A stretch of DNA of 52,356 bases from positions 1-52,356 of the IMG/VR virus record IMGVR_UViG_3300021959_000062, one strand, 5' to 3'. A model generated the notes under the pieces. The model made no database searches. It was not told the origin of the DNA and saw only the letters and a program-made list of their open reading frames with translations. The stretch comes from a virus. The translations under genes and the position numbers were made by a program. Shown piece after piece: positions 8,986 through 18,764 of the stretch; positions within the stretch are counted from its first letter, which is position 1; each line of letters begins with the position of its first letter.

Positions 8986-9488
8986 ATACTAATAATATAA
9001 CTATTGGAGCCTAAGCCCACAGGAGTAGGTTCTCCAGCCAAACTATATCTATAATTATCGTAAGCAGATATACTGGTATCCATTATCATCTCTTTACAGT
9101 TACTAATTTTAGGCAGTGTGTCTATCTTAGATATGCTCTGAGCCATACCATCCGAAACCCTAGCTGATTTAGAATCCCAATTTAACCAATATTTGCTATC
9201 AAAAATAACAGCTAAATATATAGTTTCATCTGTGCTTGTTTCTATAAAACCAAAACCATTACAAACAGGACACATACTTTCTCTAGGAAAATTAATAGTC
9301 GGACTAGTTTTAGGTCTATTAGCAGATCTTTGTGTAATAGGATCGAACTCACAATTATAGCACAAATCCCTTTTACTATTCTCATATTTAAGAGTGCAAG
9401 GAACACTTAAGCCCTTCTGATCAATTAAGGTGTCTATTGAATCTGTAAAAAGTTTTTTAAATTCTGAACTAAGTAAGTTATCAAACAT
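8970..9488 (-). CDS. Possible neck/head-closure protein with a four-cysteine metal site
   Basis: This 172-aa protein has two CxxC pairs, CYNC near residue 43 and CPVC near residue 78, the second followed by NGFGF. Together they resemble a zinc ribbon. The rest (DETIYLAVIFDSKYWLNWD...) looks beta-rich. A GAGG Shine-Dalgarno supports the ATG at 9488. The position just before the 218- and 327-aa genes suggests a neck component, where small zinc-stabilised connectors occur in some phages. Metal binding is inferred from cysteine spacing only. Confidence 0.7.
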   Translation of the reverse strand: MFDNLLSSEFKKLFTDSIDTLIDQKGLSVPCTLKYENSKRDLCYNCEFDPITQRSANRPKTSPTINFPRESMCPVCNGFGFIETSTDETIYLAVIFDSKYWLNWDSKSARVSDGMAQSISKIDTLPKISNCKEMIMDTSISAYDNYRYSLAGEPTPVGLGSNSYIISMWQKS

Positions 9489-9510
9489 TTTTTATACCTC
9501 TATTTTATTA

Positions 9511-12500
9511 TTAACCATAACCACCACCTCCTCCACCATCAGCAGATTGGTAAATGATAATAGTTTGAGTATCACTCACACTAGCAGAAGCAGAAACAGA
9601 ACTAGCTGTTACTGAAACAATAATGCTTTGATCTGTGTCTGTATCCAAGTCTGTTGTATTAAGTGTTACACTAGAACCTGTCGTACTAGATAAAGATACA
9701 CCTGTAGCAGATGTTACGCTCCAAGAATAAGTTACGTCTGTTGCCGTACCTGTAGGAGTAGCATTAAGGGTAACACTAGAACCACCGTTTGTCGTTGTTG
9801 CTGAGCTAATAATAACCGCAGTTAGTGTAGGAGCACTAGAGTCAGATGACTGAACTATAGTAATTGTTTTTGAGTCTGTTACACTAGTGGAAGCAGCCAA
9901 AGACGTTGCTGTCAAAGTAATATCAATAGTTTGATCAGCATCTTGATCTAAGTCGGTAGTATTCAGATTAATACTAGATCCCGTAGTGCTAGACAAACTA
10001 GCTCCTGTAGTAGTTGTTCCACTCCATGCATATGTCACATCTGTTGCTGTGCCTGCTTTACTAGATGTTAACTCTATTGATGATCCACCATTTACACTAC
10101 TTAAAGAACTAATAGTAGTACTAGTTAAAGTAGGAGTAGGACTAGTGCAAGTATTATCATAGATAAAGTTATCTTGTCCTCCCATATATCCATGATAATA
10201 ACACTCATAAGAAGTAGTCGTGAAGTTACCGATAAATATGCCAGTAACACTTCCATAATAGAAAGTATAAGTATTGCCATCTAGTGCTGTTTTAGTACCA
10301 ATAGATGTCGTTCCAGAGTATGCTATAGGCTTACCATTGTTATGAAAAGCTATAGGATGATTAGAAGGAACATTATTAAATACGTAAGTGCCAGTTGTTG
10401 CTTTGAATCTATGTGTATTACTAGAATTGCCATCAAAGACAAATCTATTACCATCTCCAGTATTGGCTATAGTAACATCTATACTACCATCTAAACACAC
10501 ATCTGTTTTACTAGGTGCTAAAGAATCGCAATCAAAACTACCATGATAATCTTCACTCAGGCCATTAGGCATCCAATACAAAACTCCTTGTACTGTATGC
10601 ATGTGAGCCTCGCCATTACCATTCGGATCTCTAATAGCATCATTTTCTGAAGCATATAATGGATAGTAACCTGCTAAACAAATAGGATCTTCTGAATGAT
10701 CTAATAAGAACGAGGAAGTAGCTGTTAGAGTGTTAAATGCAGAAAGAGATTGTGCAGTAAGATAAACATTTACTGTCTCATCATTTCTTTGTTGTACATT
10801 AGTAGAATCGATACGATAGAACCCACTGTTAGAACTAGTTACTCCATATGCATATGCACTGCCAATATTACTCCAAGAATAAATTACATCGGTTGCTGTT
10901 CCTTCTATAGCACTACCAAAAGTATGACCGCTGCCAGCCAACAATGAAGTAATACCAGAAACAATACTAAGACTAGTTAGACTAGCACCCGAGACGACAC
11001 TAAGACTAAATACTTTTTCAAAAAATCTATTAGTTTCATCAGTAGTTCTGATTCTTATGCTGTGTGTGGGTTGAATATCTGCGCTAAGAATAGAATTTAC
11101 TCTTAACTCATTGTTATAAATACTAAAATTACCATTATCATCAGCACTATCACCAGTGACTAAGCTGTAAATATGATTATCATTTGTGTTAGCATCAGTA
11201 GTTATCAGGGTTCCTATTATGGAACCAATCGTAGCTTTTTCACTAATTCTATTTTCCGACAAACTAATGTCTGTTGGAGCAGCAGGGTTGGTAGCATTAC
11301 CAACACCATCAGGTCTATAATACGTATTACCTAAAACAACCAAAGTTTCATATGTGCCATCTCCACCATTTAAAAGTCCATAATTTTCTGCAGAACTTGT
11401 TGATGTAAATAATGGGAAATATCCATCTACACTAATTGGTAATAAAGATGATTCTAAGTCTTGTTTAACTTTCTTATTTTTAGAAAAATTACCTATTATA
11501 TAGGGATATTTAGGTACTAATAAGCTGTCGCTAGTAAATGTTAAATAATAAGCATAAGTACCTTCTGGATATTCGGGCGTTATTGCATATCGACCATTGT
11601 ATTGATCTAAAATACCTGAACCCTCAGCATAATGAAAATCCTCTACAAAAGCACCAGCAGTTAAATTATATGCTACATCGTTAACACTTATGGAGTTAGT
11701 ATATTTCCAATTGTCTGGTCTATGACTATCTCCAGTTTTAGCAATATATGAGCTGGTCATTAATGAACATGGAGAAGTTGCATCGTCAGAATCACTATAT
11801 CCAAATGGTCCGTATACAGGATAGCCATCAAAACAAAAACCTAGCATTTTAGAATGTCCATTAGTATGTCTATAGTAATCACCATTATAATTACTTCCAC
11901 TATAATATGGATTATTATTATAAACTAAAGGATCATTCCAACATCTTGTTAAAAATTTACCATCATAGTATGCATATACTCGTTCAAAATTAACATAACC
12001 ACCACAATCGTCCATTTTAAAATGAGTAGCAAAATGAGATCTATTATAATGAAAACCTGTTGGAGGAGTATAGATACCAACCGATTCAGTACCTGCTCTT
12101 GGAGCAGCAAACATAACTCCGTTTGCAAGCATGCCATTAAATCCAGAAACAGCAGACTCGGATGAAGCTACATTTTTACCGCCTCTGTATCTAAAAGAAA
12201 AACTGTAATTTTGATCAGTGAGTTGGTAGGCATTGAAAAAGTCTGATCTAAGCGTAATGCCATCATTTGTTAAATTGTTACTGGCTTTAGCGGGAAAAGG
12301 ATCTCCGTCGGTACTGATAATAGCATTGAAACCAGAAAAATAAATTTCTGTCACACTAGGATAACTACCAGAGTCTAACGACACAGCAATACTTTCTGGA
12401 TCAAACCATTTGGATTTATCTAAATCAATTCTTTTCCAAAAATTCGTATCAGTACAGATATACATATGGTCGTCAGTATAATTAACATTACCAGCTAAAC

Positions 12501-13959
12501 CACGAGAGTAGGGACTGTGAAGTTCTCCACTTTTAAATGGTGTGAAAGTTTTATCTAAACTAAAAACTAAACTATTATAAGTAGAACTATAATCTAAATC
12601 TATGCCTTTTTCTGCAACGACATTAAATTTTTCATTCTGGCTCAAATTCATAGATATTCTAGGACTATCTGCATTTATTTTAGAGTCACCTATTACTAAA
12701 TTAACATCTCTATCTGTTGGAAAAACTATACTATCATTATCTACTTTAACATAAGGTAGTTGATTCCATCCTGAACTGTTGTTTCCAATCTTTATAAGAT
12801 TTGTATCTGTTTCAAAACCTGGCTCTCCTAAGCCTAATACAGGATTAGTTCCGCTCCAATTAACAGCAGTATCTCTACGCAATCTAATCCTAGCATGATT
12901 AGCATCATTAAAGGTATTAGAAGCTGTAGGAGCATCTGCCTTAGAAGGTTGTATAGCTATAGAATGAAGTGAATATGGACCTAAGCCTACACTGTTTTCT
13001 GCAGCAACTCTAAAAACATATAATTTATTGTTGCTAAGATTTTCTATCGTAAGGCTCGTACTATTAGAAATTCCAGCTAGTTGCCATTCAGTTAAAGAAG
13101 AATCATTTTCATCTGTTTGCACAGCATATTCTACTCTGTACTGTATGATAGCAGCTTCACCATCATCTAAAGGAATGTCCCATGTTAAATTAATAAGTTG
13201 ATAGCCAGGATCTCCAACAACATTTCTAGGCTCTAACGCAAGCACAGGATTATAGTTAAATCTTATGTATGACTCTTCTGTATCTATAACCAATGCTCCC
13301 ACATTACCAGTGGTAGGCACAACAGTAATAGCTAAGTTAAGTCCTGTATTCCAAAAAGATTGGTATGTAATGTCTTTGACAAAACTAGTAATATCTATAT
13401 TATTTAATCCATTGGTGATAGAACCAGATATATATCCAGGGTAAGAGTAAAGATTGGTTGTTTCATCAAGCACAGCAATACGATCTACGGTTAACAAAGC
13501 CATAAATGGATCATCACCATAGTTCGTATCTGCCTCAACACGTATCAAACTTTCTACTGTTGCACTATGATTAGAGATAGCATTTGCACGAAGATACAGT
13601 GTGGCAGAAATTACTGAACTATTATATAAACTATAGTCTGTAGGAATACTAGCTATTCCATATGTTCCGCTAACAAATGGTATTTTAGTATCGGATTTAT
13701 CAGTAGCCAAAACTAAACCATCGTGTTCTCCTAAAATAACATAGGGATGATCGGTATTTGGGAAACCTTCGCCATTTTCGGTTGGTTGTATCCTCTGTGA
13801 GTAGGTATCTCTTAGTATCGTGTCGTCATAAATGAGACTAGAAGTTGATACTATATTGTTCCTGGTAACTTCTCCATATAGATCGTTTATTATGCTTACG
13901 TCTTCACCAACTGGCGTCAGAATAGGATAGTAAAAATAAACACTTTTATTCAAACTCAT
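9511..13959 (-). CDS. Large multi-domain adhesin: FN3, Mtd-N-like, YHYH, cadherin-like, cupredoxin-like, Ig-like repeats
   Basis: I chose the ATG at 13957-13959 (MSLNKSVYFYY, 1482 aa) because it forms an ATGA overlap with the upstream stop and has AGGAG 11 bases before it; a start at 14016 would give a 61-base overlap. Approximate domains: FN3 245-340; Mtd-N-like module 356-401 (IRLRRDTAVNWSG ... LIKIGNNSSGWNQL); YHYH domain about 636-820 with GHSKMLGFCFDGYPVYGPFG; cadherin-like 895-995. GYYPLY/GYFPLF-type segments follow the YHYH region and precede a cupredoxin-like segment at 1153-1263 (HPIAFHNNG ... YECYYHGYMGG). Two tandem Ig-like repeats of about 98 residues end the protein, and a diverged third lies near 1000-1100. 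The C-terminus is glycine-rich (GGGGGGYG). It is probably an exposed fibre or receptor-binding protein on the virion. Confidence 0.9.
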   Translation of the reverse strand: MSLNKSVYFYYPILTPVGEDVSIINDLYGEVTRNNIVSTSSLIYDDTILRDTYSQRIQPTENGEGFPNTDHPYVILGEHDGLVLATDKSDTKIPFVSGTYGIASIPTDYSLYNSSVISATLYLRANAISNHSATVESLIRVEADTNYGDDPFMALLTVDRIAVLDETTNLYSYPGYISGSITNGLNNIDITSFVKDITYQSFWNTGLNLAITVVPTTGNVGALVIDTEESYIRFNYNPVLALEPRNVVGDPGYQLINLTWDIPLDDGEAAIIQYRVEYAVQTDENDSSLTEWQLAGISNSTSLTIENLSNNKLYVFRVAAENSVGLGPYSLHSIAIQPSKADAPTASNTFNDANHARIRLRRDTAVNWSGTNPVLGLGEPGFETDTNLIKIGNNSSGWNQLPYVKVDNDSIVFPTDRDVNLVIGDSKINADSPRISMNLSQNEKFNVVAEKGIDLDYSSTYNSLVFSLDKTFTPFKSGELHSPYSRGLAGNVNYTDDHMYICTDTNFWKRIDLDKSKWFDPESIAVSLDSGSYPSVTEIYFSGFNAIISTDGDPFPAKASNNLTNDGITLRSDFFNAYQLTDQNYSFSFRYRGGKNVASSESAVSGFNGMLANGVMFAAPRAGTESVGIYTPPTGFHYNRSHFATHFKMDDCGGYVNFERVYAYYDGKFLTRCWNDPLVYNNNPYYSGSNYNGDYYRHTNGHSKMLGFCFDGYPVYGPFGYSDSDDATSPCSLMTSSYIAKTGDSHRPDNWKYTNSISVNDVAYNLTAGAFVEDFHYAEGSGILDQYNGRYAITPEYPEGTYAYYLTFTSDSLLVPKYPYIIGNFSKNKKVKQDLESSLLPISVDGYFPLFTSTSSAENYGLLNGGDGTYETLVVLGNTYYRPDGVGNATNPAAPTDISLSENRISEKATIGSIIGTLITTDANTNDNHIYSLVTGDSADDNGNFSIYNNELRVNSILSADIQPTHSIRIRTTDETNRFFEKVFSLSVVSGASLTSLSIVSGITSLLAGSGHTFGSAIEGTATDVIYSWSNIGSAYAYGVTSSNSGFYRIDSTNVQQRNDETVNVYLTAQSLSAFNTLTATSSFLLDHSEDPICLAGYYPLYASENDAIRDPNGNGEAHMHTVQGVLYWMPNGLSEDYHGSFDCDSLAPSKTDVCLDGSIDVTIANTGDGNRFVFDGNSSNTHRFKATTGTYVFNNVPSNHPIAFHNNGKPIAYSGTTSIGTKTALDGNTYTFYYGSVTGIFIGNFTTTSYECYYHGYMGGQDNFIYDNTCTSPTPTLTSTTISSLSSVNGGSSIELTSSKAGTATDVTYAWSGTTTTGASLSSTTGSSINLNTTDLDQDADQTIDITLTATSLAASTSVTDSKTITIVQSSDSSAPTLTAVIISSATTTNGGSSVTLNATPTGTATDVTYSWSVTSATGVSLSSTTGSSVTLNTTDLDTDTDQSIIVSVTASSVSASASVSDTQTIIIYQSADGGGGGGYG
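9545..10140 (-). repeat. Two tandem Ig-like protein repeats at the C-terminus of the 1482-aa adhesin
   Basis: Two units of about 98 residues begin TPTLTSTTISS and APTLTAVIISS. They share GTATDVTY.WS, LSSTTGSS, LNTTDLD and T.TI.I.QS. A diverged copy with GTATDVIYSWSNIGS lies further upstream. They are probably beta-sandwich spacers. Confidence 0.85.
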
Positions 13960-16900
13960 GTTTTTCGAACTCCTAAAATTAGTCCTGATGGATCTGCTAT
14001 TAGTCCTGTTGTCCAAGGCTGATCTGTTTCTGGATTATTAAACACAAAAAATTCTCGTGTTTTTCCATATCTAGTTTTAGTTAAATCTATGTTTTCACTT
14101 AAATCTATATATGATTCTTTGTCAATAAAAAATCCTGTTGTTGGTATGTCGAAACCATCTCTGTATCTAGTTCTGGTTACACCATCCTGTACCTGAGCAC
14201 TACCTTGTGTCAATCTGTACTGCCCCATGATATTGTTGCCTCCAATAAACGTTGGCAAAATCTTTGAATTATTAAAATTACCTCCATCTGTCACATATCT
14301 GTTTGAATACCTGCCAAAAGAATCGTACTTCAAACCTCCTTGTTGATAGTGATAAAACGGTCCAATTCCTGTTGGACTAGCTACATATAGCTGTTTTATA
14401 TTAACTGTTGACAACGCAGTATAAGTATTCGGATTGCGTCTAATCCCTATATTGTCTCCAGAATTTACGTAGATTTGAGCCCATTTATTCTGGTAGCTTT
14501 CCCTCGTAGTACTACTAGATTGCTGATTTCCTAGTACAGGAATCATTTCGGAAGAGCCACCTATAGTAAATTGCTTTATATTATTTCTGTAAATTTCAAA
14601 TGTATGATAGTTATTGACTAAAACAGCATCCATATTTAGTACTAAAAATCCTGTGTCATCTACAGTAAATGAAATAAGATCTTCACTAAAAGAAGAAGTC
14701 GAACTCCCTAGAGTTATAACACCTGTCGCAGGATTATTAAGCGTTCCTGAACCTACTAAAGCACCTGATGGCGAAGATAAATTCAATAGCATATTTTTAT
14801 CTATATTGAAATCTCCACTAGGATACAAATCTCCTCCTAGAATACCACTAGTTCTACTCGTAGGAAATATATCATACCTAAAATTAAAAGAAGGGAACAG
14901 ACTAGTATCCCAATTCCTGGTAGATGAAGATAAAACATATTTAGAATTTCTCACACCATTAAGAAAACTGTAGATTGGCCAAGCACTATCAGTTGATTCT
15001 CCCGCCCCCACATAATCTTGTACGAATACAACATGATGCCATTGTTCAGTAGCTGCTGTTTCATTGAATAATAACTTAACGTTTTGAGTATGGACATAAG
15101 TAAGAGTATCTCCGCTATTACTCATGCTGTATGTTATACCTTCTGGATCACAAGATATGTTGATATTTTGAGTTCTAGTTGGAACACCATACTCATAACC
15201 CGTAGGAGGAAATGTGCTGTAAAGATCAATAGGTTCTGATCCAGTAAAGTACACCCAGCTTTCTATCACAAATCTATTATCATCAACCAGATTATAACTA
15301 TTTTGATACAAATGACTATTATCGTAAGCGCTACCATTGAACAACTCATCTTGAGATTCAATAAAAGGTACCACAAAATGTGAACCATGCATATCAACAC
15401 CTGAGCCAAATTTGCTGATAGGTGTTAATGCCGGTATTGATTCAACAGGACTAAAACTTATGGTTTCTTTCTTGAGAGCATCTATTAGACCACCACTTGG
15501 TCTTATCAATATTGATGTTTTATTAGCAAAAAATTTATCTAGTTCTCCTGTTTTTATCACAGGAACAAAGGAGCTATCTAAAAATTCTTTTTTGGCAGCT
15601 GTATATATTTTCATGCCCCCAACAGCATCTTGTATTTCTCGTCTCCAATTGTCTGTTGCTTGAATACCCTCTATGTTTCCGCTACCAAAAGGAATAGCCG
15701 TCATTTGTCCAGCAGTAGCGCTACTAATTTTACCAGTATCTCCATCTAAATTCTTTAAAGCTGCTCTGTGACTAGTAGTATTAGTTGTCCACTCTCTATA
15801 AGGATCTGGAACTACTCCTCCATCCGTAACATCAGCTGTATACTGGCCTCGGACACCAGGAGTAAAAGGAATAATCTTAGCAGTTTTTCCTAAAAATGTA
15901 TTGGCTGTACCACTACCATCATTTAAGATGATATCATCTAGAAGTGTATTAGCTCCTCTTTCATAATAGTTGGACTCTACATCCTCCATATGATTAGAAT
16001 AAGTAGTATTACCACCATAGCTATAATATGTAGTATAAGCTATCGGAATAGAAGCATTGTAAGTTCTATTAAAAAATCTAATATTATCATAATTAAATCC
16101 ACTTATACTTATTTTATCATCCCATAAATCTTTATCTGTAATAGTATCATCTGTTGGTATAGTTAGTAGATCAATATTATCTAATTTTACTTTAATCTCT
16201 GGAGTAACTCCTGTCTGAATAATGCCAAATGTAAAATGACACCATCTGCTCTGTGGTATATATGGAGAAGTAGTATTTCTATCTGCTACAGGCATTAATA
16301 TTCTGCCACCGAGATCGCTCAAATCAGCAGCTTGTGCTGTTCCACTATGGTAAGAAGCTGAACCTCTTGAATATAATGATCTGATGTTATAGTCGGCTAA
16401 ATCATTAGCAATATTAAGATCAAAAGATCCACTAACACCTGCTAGTTGTTCAACCTCTAGACCTATTGTCATCTTAGTATTTTCTACTGTCTCAAGCTGA
16501 TTGCCTGTAACTTTAACTATATTAAAAATTAGTCCTGTAGTATTTCCACTACAAAATGCTACCAGCGGATGTTTTGCACCAAACCTTCCAGCCTCATCAC
16601 TACTATGATAGTTACTATCTTTAGTTTCTATCCCATGTATTCTAAAATTTAAAAAGCTCTCACCACTTTGAGGTAAAGAAAAACCACTAACCTGCAAATA
16701 AGTTAACGGAGCAAGCAGACTAGAGTCGCTAATATCTAAATTATTTAATGCTAAAAATCCGAAAGGAGTTCCGAAAGCAGGATAAGTAGTAGCAGCCCCA
16801 CCAATGGTAGTCGCTCCTACATATTTACTAGTAGGTAGATGTCCATTATTAGGACTATAAGCATAATAATTATTATTGTTATTATAGTCATTTTGAGTAT

Positions 16901-17033
16901 GATCGTAGCTATATCCTCCAAATGCATATTTTTCATATTCTACTGGAACTTGTGGTTGAAAACTCCAGTAATTTCTATCTAGTTGTTTTGTGATCGTACA
17001 ACGGTCAAAACCGTCGAAGAATAAAATGGCCAT
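13956..17033 (-). CDS. Large structural/fibre protein with LamG-like domain
   Basis: This 1025-aa protein starts at 17033 with CAGGAG upstream. The N-terminus (MAILFFDGFDRCTITKQLDRNYWS) is followed by a tyrosine/asparagine-rich stretch. Residues about 588-700 look like a concanavalin-A/LamG fold (FVIESWVYFTGSEPIDLYS ... EQWHHVVFVQDY ... FLNGVRNSKYVLSS). Another beta-rich section near 100-310 (FLNFRIHGIETKD ... RWCHFTFGIIQTG ... VKLDNIDLL) may be a second such fold. LamG folds commonly bind glycans, so a carbohydrate-binding fibre is likely. It is in the same operon as the 562-aa LamG protein upstream and coupled by ATGA to the 1482-aa adhesin downstream. Confidence 0.85.
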   Translation of the reverse strand: MAILFFDGFDRCTITKQLDRNYWSFQPQVPVEYEKYAFGGYSYDHTQNDYNNNNNYYAYSPNNGHLPTSKYVGATTIGGAATTYPAFGTPFGFLALNNLDISDSSLLAPLTYLQVSGFSLPQSGESFLNFRIHGIETKDSNYHSSDEAGRFGAKHPLVAFCSGNTTGLIFNIVKVTGNQLETVENTKMTIGLEVEQLAGVSGSFDLNIANDLADYNIRSLYSRGSASYHSGTAQAADLSDLGGRILMPVADRNTTSPYIPQSRWCHFTFGIIQTGVTPEIKVKLDNIDLLTIPTDDTITDKDLWDDKISISGFNYDNIRFFNRTYNASIPIAYTTYYSYGGNTTYSNHMEDVESNYYERGANTLLDDIILNDGSGTANTFLGKTAKIIPFTPGVRGQYTADVTDGGVVPDPYREWTTNTTSHRAALKNLDGDTGKISSATAGQMTAIPFGSGNIEGIQATDNWRREIQDAVGGMKIYTAAKKEFLDSSFVPVIKTGELDKFFANKTSILIRPSGGLIDALKKETISFSPVESIPALTPISKFGSGVDMHGSHFVVPFIESQDELFNGSAYDNSHLYQNSYNLVDDNRFVIESWVYFTGSEPIDLYSTFPPTGYEYGVPTRTQNINISCDPEGITYSMSNSGDTLTYVHTQNVKLLFNETAATEQWHHVVFVQDYVGAGESTDSAWPIYSFLNGVRNSKYVLSSSTRNWDTSLFPSFNFRYDIFPTSRTSGILGGDLYPSGDFNIDKNMLLNLSSPSGALVGSGTLNNPATGVITLGSSTSSFSEDLISFTVDDTGFLVLNMDAVLVNNYHTFEIYRNNIKQFTIGGSSEMIPVLGNQQSSSTTRESYQNKWAQIYVNSGDNIGIRRNPNTYTALSTVNIKQLYVASPTGIGPFYHYQQGGLKYDSFGRYSNRYVTDGGNFNNSKILPTFIGGNNIMGQYRLTQGSAQVQDGVTRTRYRDGFDIPTTGFFIDKESYIDLSENIDLTKTRYGKTREFFVFNNPETDQPWTTGLIADPSGLILGVRKT

Positions 17034-17064
17034 ATTTTCTCCTGATTATATAGTATATACCCCT

Positions 17065-18753
17065 TTATGGAATAAATTCATCCGAAACAGTTGCTAAAGT
17101 AGCTGCGACAGCATATCCTCCACATCCATTGCAGTCTGCGGGGTTCTCATATTTTTCTGGAACAAAATTAGTCTTTGCAAATCGAGCACTATCACTGATC
17201 ATAATATCGTCAATATATCCAATGTATTGAGTACCAGCTTGTATTGCTCCTCTGCCAATACCAAATGTGTCTGAAATATCATATGTTACACCTTGATTAC
17301 CACCAATGATAAGATTGCCAGCACCTGTAATAGCAATATTTTTATCAAATTCTTTTTTATCTTTTAGCTCCCCATTAATATATAGTCTAGCAATATTATT
17401 AAATCTACTAATTGCAATATTTGTATATTCACCAGTAGGTAAAACTCCCGTATAATTTAAGTTTAATGTGCCATAATTATATATAGGTTCACCATATTCT
17501 CCTGTTTCATCAGTCAACTCACTAACAACTGCTCGGAAAGTTAAAACAGTACTAGTTCTAAATAATCTCCAATAATTAGAATTGTCATCATTTTCTCCAG
17601 ACTCATCAGCATGTTGAGTATAAGCAGAAATCAGCGTATCACTGCGACTAGAACTACTAGGTCTAGCCCACATCTCTATAGTAAAATCTCCTCGTAAAGA
17701 CCAATCATCTGCTGTAGTAATAAAATTATCATTCACTCTTAGATGTGGATATGTTCCAGGATTAGGGAAAGAGTCATATACTCCATTAAAGTATAAGCCA
17801 CCAGGACCAAATTTAGACTGCGTACTAACTTCAACAGCAGCAAGTTGATTTATAGTTTTTTCTCTACAAGAGTAATCAAGCAAGGATGACTCGACATCTG
17901 TTATACTATTAGGCTGCATAAACAATTTAATATCACAGTATTTATGCCTCGGGCCAATAGGAGTAAGAATGCCTGTAGTAGAAAATTCTCCAGTGCCTAC
18001 TGCATTAACAGCAGCAATTCTAAATATATGTGGTTGATCATTAACTAAATCTTGTACTAAAATACTATTTAAATTACCTATTCCACTAGATTGTTCAGTA
18101 ATGAACAGCTGTGTATTTACCTGTAATCTGTCTTTATTTTCTATCAAGACCTTTCTGCGATCATATTCTTGGAATGTGCAGTTAGTTCGATAATTATCTG
18201 AAATTAGATTATCGCTAACGGTACCATCAAACATTAAATTATAATCATCCTCGGTAATTACTTGATTATCAGATTCAGTAAAACAAAGACCAAAGCTTAC
18301 AGCTGTAAGATTATTATTATCTTCAGTCAAAATATCACTTAAAAAACAATCTGTATATTGTAATATATATTCTGTAATAGGTGATCTATTATCGTATGGT
18401 ATACTCCAGGAGAATTCTATTTCACTGTCTCCAATAATATTACTTAAAAAGCTTGTTAGGAGTGGAGGCTCTGGTGGAGGGTCATAAGTACAAATATCTA
18501 TTGCTTCATATGTGAGATTTATTCCATCTAATAATTTAGGCAAAGACAGAGCATCAGCAGCTAAATAAGTTAGAGAAGACAATGATTTAGGAGTGTCAAA
18601 GTCTGCAATATCTGCCGCATAATATGTAAGCGAAGATATAGCTTTTGGATCGAGAAAGCTAAATATGTCAGCAACTAAATAATCTACACTAACTTGTTTG
18701 ACATCATCTTCATCATAAACTGTATTGACGCCAAAAAATGGTGGTAATATCAT
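17065..18753 (-). CDS. FN3 + LamG-like fibre protein with interrupted FN3 domain
   Basis: The 562-aa product begins with three or four degenerate repeats (YLVADIFSFLDPKAISSLTY, YYAADIADFDTPKSLSSLTY, YLAADALSLPKLLDGINLTY; about residues 25-90). An FN3 domain follows, starting near 97 (SEIEFSWSIPYDNRSPITEY). It appears interrupted by about 85 residues carrying LTEDNNN and ITEDDYN, and resumes near 228 (VNDQPHIFRIAAVNAVGTG). Residues about 275-545 form a LamG-like domain (GDFTIEMWARPS ... YTNIAISRFNNIARLYINGE ... YIGYIDDIMIS). Near the C-terminus is CNGCGG, and the protein ends EFIP. The start has AGGAT nine bases upstream. A virion adhesin is likely. Confidence 0.85.
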   Translation of the reverse strand: MILPPFFGVNTVYDEDDVKQVSVDYLVADIFSFLDPKAISSLTYYAADIADFDTPKSLSSLTYLAADALSLPKLLDGINLTYEAIDICTYDPPPEPPLLTSFLSNIIGDSEIEFSWSIPYDNRSPITEYILQYTDCFLSDILTEDNNNLTAVSFGLCFTESDNQVITEDDYNLMFDGTVSDNLISDNYRTNCTFQEYDRRKVLIENKDRLQVNTQLFITEQSSGIGNLNSILVQDLVNDQPHIFRIAAVNAVGTGEFSTTGILTPIGPRHKYCDIKLFMQPNSITDVESSLLDYSCREKTINQLAAVEVSTQSKFGPGGLYFNGVYDSFPNPGTYPHLRVNDNFITTADDWSLRGDFTIEMWARPSSSSRSDTLISAYTQHADESGENDDNSNYWRLFRTSTVLTFRAVVSELTDETGEYGEPIYNYGTLNLNYTGVLPTGEYTNIAISRFNNIARLYINGELKDKKEFDKNIAITGAGNLIIGGNQGVTYDISDTFGIGRGAIQAGTQYIGYIDDIMISDSARFAKTNFVPEKYENPADCNGCGGYAVAATLATVSDEFIP

Positions 18754-18764
18754 AATCTTTTATC

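Noticed and set aside
6216-9488. Tail sheath among the neck and tail genes
   Set aside because: None of the proteins has a sheath-like length or pattern, so a contractile tail is not supported by this window.
13957-14016. Longer N-terminus of the 1482-aa adhesin starting at 14016
   Set aside because: It would overlap the upstream gene by 61 bases and lacks a ribosome site, whereas the ATG at 13957-13959 has AGGAG and an ATGA overlap.
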